From an uncultured Paraglaciecola sp. (GTDB taxonomy: Bacteria; Pseudomonadota; Gammaproteobacteria; Enterobacterales; Alteromonadaceae): a DNA stretch of 10,455 nucleotides. Location: positions 1 through 10,455 of the forward strand of contig CAJQKX010000560.1 of assembly GCA_905479025.1 (NCBI GenBank), in the 5' to 3' direction. A model generated the notes under the pieces. The model had not been told where the DNA came from, made no database searches, and saw nothing but the letters and a program-made list of their open reading frames with translations. Each line of letters opens with the position of its first letter. The stretch's first letter is position 1. The translations under genes and the position numbers were made by a program. Shown in pieces: positions 7,460 to 10,455 of the stretch.

Positions 7460-9655
7460 ATGACGTCTTCGTTACTTGAACAATTGGTGGAATATCGTGG
7501 AATTGAATCTCACTATAACGATGCCTGGGGTCGCCCCACAAATATAGCAACAGCAACAAAAACGAAATTATTATCAGCAATGGGATATCAAGTTGATGAG
7601 CCTAATTCGTTGTTAAAACAAGTGCAGGAAAATAGTCATAATGCCTGGTTATCTGTATTGAACCCTGTGCAAGTTCTTCGTGTTGCAGAAAATTTACAAA
7701 TTGTAGTGCGTCTTCCCATTGAGCTGGTGACAGATGAATACATCGCTCATATTAATACTGAACTAGGCGAAATAATAGAGCATCGGTTTGTACCCATCGA
7801 CTGTCAATTGGTAAATGTTGCACATATTGAAGATATGGAATTTCAAGAATATCTCATCGATATTCCGATAACATTACCATTGGGATACCATTCATTATCT
7901 TTAGTAATAGATGATGATGAGCTGGGAAGCATGCGACTTATAATAGCGCCATCCTCTTGCTATAAACCTGAGGCATTATTACAAGGTCAAAAGGTCTGGG
8001 GAATCAGTGTGCAGTTGTATTGTTTGCGCAGTGATAATAATTGGGGCGTTGGGGATTTTTCAGATTTATCTTTTCTGGTTGAAAAGCTGGCTAAACAAGG
8101 TGCTCAATTTGTTGGACTTAATCCCATTCATGCGCTTTATCCTGCTAATCCCAATGCTTGTAGCCCATATGGGCCATCTTCTCGTCGCTGGCTAAATTTT
8201 ATTTATATTGATGTGACAGCACTGGACGGTTATCAACAAGCCAGTACTCAAGCTGTTGTAAACGATATTGATTTTCAGCAAAAACTACAAAAGGCGCGAT
8301 CTACTGATTTAGTCGATTACGAGTTAGTCACTGAGTTAAAGTTAAATGCGTTAGAAAAAGTCTTTGCACATCAAAATAGTCAATATCTATCAAAAAACAC
8401 TAAATTAAATAAAATATTTAAAGCCTTTGTCGTTGAAGGCGGCGAAAGTTTAAAGACCTTAGCAATATATGATGCGCTTCAAGAAAGTTTAGTGGCACAA
8501 CAAAAACCATCTTCTGGTTGGCCCGTTTTTCCAAAAGAATTATCAGATTTCTATAATCCTGCAGTAAAAACGTTTAGCAAAAAAAATGCTAAACGAGTGA
8601 AGTTTTTTTTGTGGCTGCAATGGCAAGCAGCGTTGCAGCTTGAACAAGCTAACCAGGTTGCAGAGCAAAATAAGATGTCGATTGGTTTATATCGTGATTT
8701 AGCTGTAGGGGTAAGTGAAGGCAGCGCAGAAATTTGGGGCAATAAAGAATTGTATTGCACGAAAGCAAGTATAGGTGCACCATCCGATATATTAGGTCCA
8801 CTAGGGCAAAATTGGGGATTGCCGCCCATGGATCCAGAAAAACTTTACGAACAACAATACCAACCTATTATTGAACTATTTGACGCTAATATGCGGGCCA
8901 CTGGTGCGCTGCGTATTGATCACGTGATGGCGTTATTGAGATTATGGTGGGTGGCAAAGGGTGATGATGCCAAAGAAGGGGGCTATGTGTATTATCCAGT
9001 GGATGACCTATTGGCTATTTTGGCATTAGAAAGCCACAGACACCAAAGTTTGGTAATTGGTGAAGACCTAGGAACTGTTCCAGATGAGATAAGGACTAAA
9101 TTAGCAGAAAATGGTGTGTATTCTTACCGCGTGTTCTTTTTTGAACAGGCTGACGACGGTGGTTTTTTCTCACCTGCTCATTACCCTGAACAGTCCATGT
9201 CTACTCTCACCACTCATGATATGCCTACCTTAACAGGGTATTGGCATTGTGATGATTTGGCATTAGGCAAAAAATTGGGGTTATATCCTACCGACGAAAT
9301 TCTGAGCACTTTATATACCAGTAGACATGAAAATAAGCAGTCCATTTTAGATACCTTACATGGTCATCATTCGGTTAATGATGAGGTTGGACGTAATGGG
9401 CATAATGTGGCTATGAGTAAAGCGTTAAATTTTGGAATGCAGTTACATATGGCTGCTGGTTCAAGTGCGCTGCTCAGTTTACAATTAGAAGATTGGTTAG
9501 AAATGGATAAACCCGTTAATATTCCTGGTACCTTTAATGAATATCCCAATTGGCGGCGCAAGTTATCGCGAAATTTGCAGGACATATTTAATGACAGTTC
9601 ATTAAATAATCTTGCGGCTAATTTAACTGAGGCACGTCAACACTCCTCAAAGTAA
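7460..9655 (+). CDS. malQ: 4-alpha-glucanotransferase (amylomaltase), GH77
   Basis: This cytoplasmic enzyme transfers maltooligosaccharide segments between alpha-1,4-glucans and releases glucose, feeding maltodextrin use and glycogen turnover. It is 731 residues long, the larger bacterial MalQ type with an N-terminal extension of about 170 residues before the barrel. GH77 motifs appear in order: WGISVQLYCLRS with NWGVGDFSDL, NACSPYGPSSRRWLN, GLYRDLAVGV, GAPSDILGPLGQNWGLPP, ALRIDHVMALLRLWW with nucleophile Asp487, VIGEDLGTVPDEI with acid/base Glu535, and TTHDMPTLTGYW with Asp587. All three catalytic carboxylates are present. The ATG at 7460 is preceded by AAAGGAA at 7443-7449; an in-frame TTG at 7439 lies upstream of that ribosome site and is unlikely. 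It is divergent from gapA and is followed by glgB 51 bases downstream, so the two are probably one operon. Confidence 0.97.
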   Translation: MTSSLLEQLVEYRGIESHYNDAWGRPTNIATATKTKLLSAMGYQVDEPNSLLKQVQENSHNAWLSVLNPVQVLRVAENLQIVVRLPIELVTDEYIAHINTELGEIIEHRFVPIDCQLVNVAHIEDMEFQEYLIDIPITLPLGYHSLSLVIDDDELGSMRLIIAPSSCYKPEALLQGQKVWGISVQLYCLRSDNNWGVGDFSDLSFLVEKLAKQGAQFVGLNPIHALYPANPNACSPYGPSSRRWLNFIYIDVTALDGYQQASTQAVVNDIDFQQKLQKARSTDLVDYELVTELKLNALEKVFAHQNSQYLSKNTKLNKIFKAFVVEGGESLKTLAIYDALQESLVAQQKPSSGWPVFPKELSDFYNPAVKTFSKKNAKRVKFFLWLQWQAALQLEQANQVAEQNKMSIGLYRDLAVGVSEGSAEIWGNKELYCTKASIGAPSDILGPLGQNWGLPPMDPEKLYEQQYQPIIELFDANMRATGALRIDHVMALLRLWWVAKGDDAKEGGYVYYPVDDLLAILALESHRHQSLVIGEDLGTVPDEIRTKLAENGVYSYRVFFFEQADDGGFFSPAHYPEQSMSTLTTHDMPTLTGYWHCDDLALGKKLGLYPTDEILSTLYTSRHENKQSILDTLHGHHSVNDEVGRNGHNVAMSKALNFGMQLHMAAGSSALLSLQLEDWLEMDKPVNIPGTFNEYPNWRRKLSRNLQDIFNDSSLNNLAANLTEARQHSSK

Positions 9656-9662
9656 AATAGAA

Positions 9663-9689
9663 AGTGGCTCATATATAATGTGAGCCACT
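9663..9689 (+). repeat. Stem-loop in the malQ-glgB gap
   Basis: AGTGGCTCA (9663-9671) and TGAGCCACT (9681-9689) form a perfect 9-bp stem with a 9-base loop. It begins 8 bases after the malQ stop and ends just before the glgB ribosome site. No T-run follows on the plus strand, so it is not a standard terminator. A role in mRNA processing or in setting the malQ to glgB ratio is possible. Confidence 0.5.
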
Positions 9690-9694
9690 CATAC

Positions 9695-9699
9695 TAAGG
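9695..9699 (+). promoter_or_regulatory. Ribosome binding site of glgB
   Basis: TAAGG sits seven bases before the ATG at 9707. It supports that start for a gene that is open to the end of the window. Confidence 0.55.
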
Positions 9700-9706
9700 C
9701 GACACA

Positions 9707-10455
9707 ATGCAACTCGAACAAGCACTAAAACAAGCCAAATGTACTTTTCCATTTACTCATTTGGGCGCTCATTTTCAGCCATCAAACTCTATTTTCACTA
9801 TTACAACTTGGCTGCCCAATGCAGAGAAAGTCAACGTCATTGACTTAGCATCGGGTAAGCCGCTCGGCTCTTTAAAAAAAGTTAATGGTAGTCATTTATT
9901 TCGAGGGGAGTTTAACGTTAAACAAGCACCGCAGGTTTACGCATTCGAGGTAGCCAATACACAAGGGCAATACCAGGTTGTTGACCCTTATCAGTTTCAA
10001 GAGCAAGCTTATCACGCGGTACATTTTATCGATCACAGTGCGCAAAATGTCTATCAACAACTAGGTGCACAATTGATTAATTTGGATGTGGGATTAGAAG
10101 CGCCCATTCAAGCAACTCGGTTTGCTGTGTTCGCACCTAATGCGAGTGCTGTTTCACTGATTGGTGAGTTTAATTATTGGGATGGTTCGTGTCTGCCCAT
10201 GCAAAAAACCGACTTTGGTTATTGGGTATTGGTTGTGCCGGGCATAGAGGCTGGGGCTAAATACAAATATCAAATTAAAGATGCTGCTGGTAATGAATTA
10301 CCTCACAAAGCTGATCCTGTTGGCTTTTATGCTGAGCAATACCCTTCTCATACTTCTGTAGTTTACGACCACCAGCAATATCAATGGAAAGATAAAGCAT
10401 GGCTTAAAAAGGCTAAAAATAATAAATACCATCAGCCGATGAGTATATATGAATT
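9707..10455 (+). CDS. glgB: 1,4-alpha-glucan branching enzyme, N-terminal part (runs off the window)
   Basis: This enzyme forms the alpha-1,6 branches of glycogen. The first 249 codons are present with no internal stop, and the frame continues past the right edge. Residues 1 to about 100 fit the extra N-terminal module of full-length bacterial GlgB. The carbohydrate-binding module 48 follows, with RFAVFAPNASAVSLIGEFN and then YWDG, the segment GYWVLVVPGIEAGAKYKYQI, and the conserved HKADPVGFYAEQ. The visible part ends at QPMSIYE, which in this family leads into the GH13 catalytic barrel, so the catalytic residues lie outside the window. The gene follows malQ on the same strand. It likely belongs to a glycogen gene set continuing to the right, though this cannot be seen here. 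Confidence 0.93.
   Translation, partial: MQLEQALKQAKCTFPFTHLGAHFQPSNSIFTITTWLPNAEKVNVIDLASGKPLGSLKKVNGSHLFRGEFNVKQAPQVYAFEVANTQGQYQVVDPYQFQEQAYHAVHFIDHSAQNVYQQLGAQLINLDVGLEAPIQATRFAVFAPNASAVSLIGEFNYWDGSCLPMQKTDFGYWVLVVPGIEAGAKYKYQIKDAAGNELPHKADPVGFYAEQYPSHTSVVYDHQQYQWKDKAWLKKAKNNKYHQPMSIYE

Noticed and set aside
8007..8195. Short plus-strand open frame inside malQ
   Set aside because: It overlaps the conserved GH77 motifs in another frame and shows no features of its own.

Overview
The window looks like chromosome from a moderately AT-rich marine-type gammaproteobacterium. The protein styles and gene order (bkd branched-chain catabolism genes, gapA-yeaD, malQ-glgB) suggest Alteromonadales, perhaps a Glaciecola/Paraglaciecola-like genus. 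That placement is inference; no rRNA or other marker gene is present. I see no mobile element, CRISPR array, tRNA or phage gene.

Left block, 1 to about 5040, plus strand. A tightly spaced run of branched-chain amino acid degradation genes opens with the last codons of the E2 subunit of the branched-chain 2-oxo acid dehydrogenase (bkdB). It continues with the E3 dihydrolipoyl dehydrogenase (lpdV), an acyl-CoA dehydrogenase, a branched-chain aminotransferase (ilvE type) and an HSD10-like short-chain dehydrogenase. Together they cover transamination, oxidative decarboxylation, the first acyl-CoA oxidation and the 3-hydroxyacyl-CoA oxidation. A small GFA-family zinc protein of unknown role ends the run. 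lpdV carries a single-base frameshift about six codons after its start, so as written it cannot make a complete enzyme.

Middle block, about 5200 to 7150, minus strand. gapA (glyceraldehyde-3-phosphate dehydrogenase) is followed by yeaD (hexose-6-phosphate mutarotase family), with a terminator-like hairpin between them. That hairpin lies inside the longest possible yeaD reading frame, which shows that yeaD really starts at 6043.

Divergent control region, 7149 to 7459. It holds a candidate gapA promoter with a HexR-type palindrome on each side, a cluster of overlapping palindromes nearer malQ, and a weak malQ promoter candidate. The HexR-like pair suggests gapA responds to Entner-Doudoroff flux (2-keto-3-deoxy-6-phosphogluconate, KDPG).

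Right block, 7460 to the end, plus strand. malQ (4-alpha-glucanotransferase, GH77) is followed, after a 9-bp stem-loop, by the first 249 codons of glgB (glycogen branching enzyme), which runs off the window. This is the start of a glycogen/maltodextrin gene set.

The gene content is ordinary core metabolism and I found no convincing new system. The points worth checking are the lpdV frameshift, the paired HexR-like sites, and the hairpin between gapA and yeaD.
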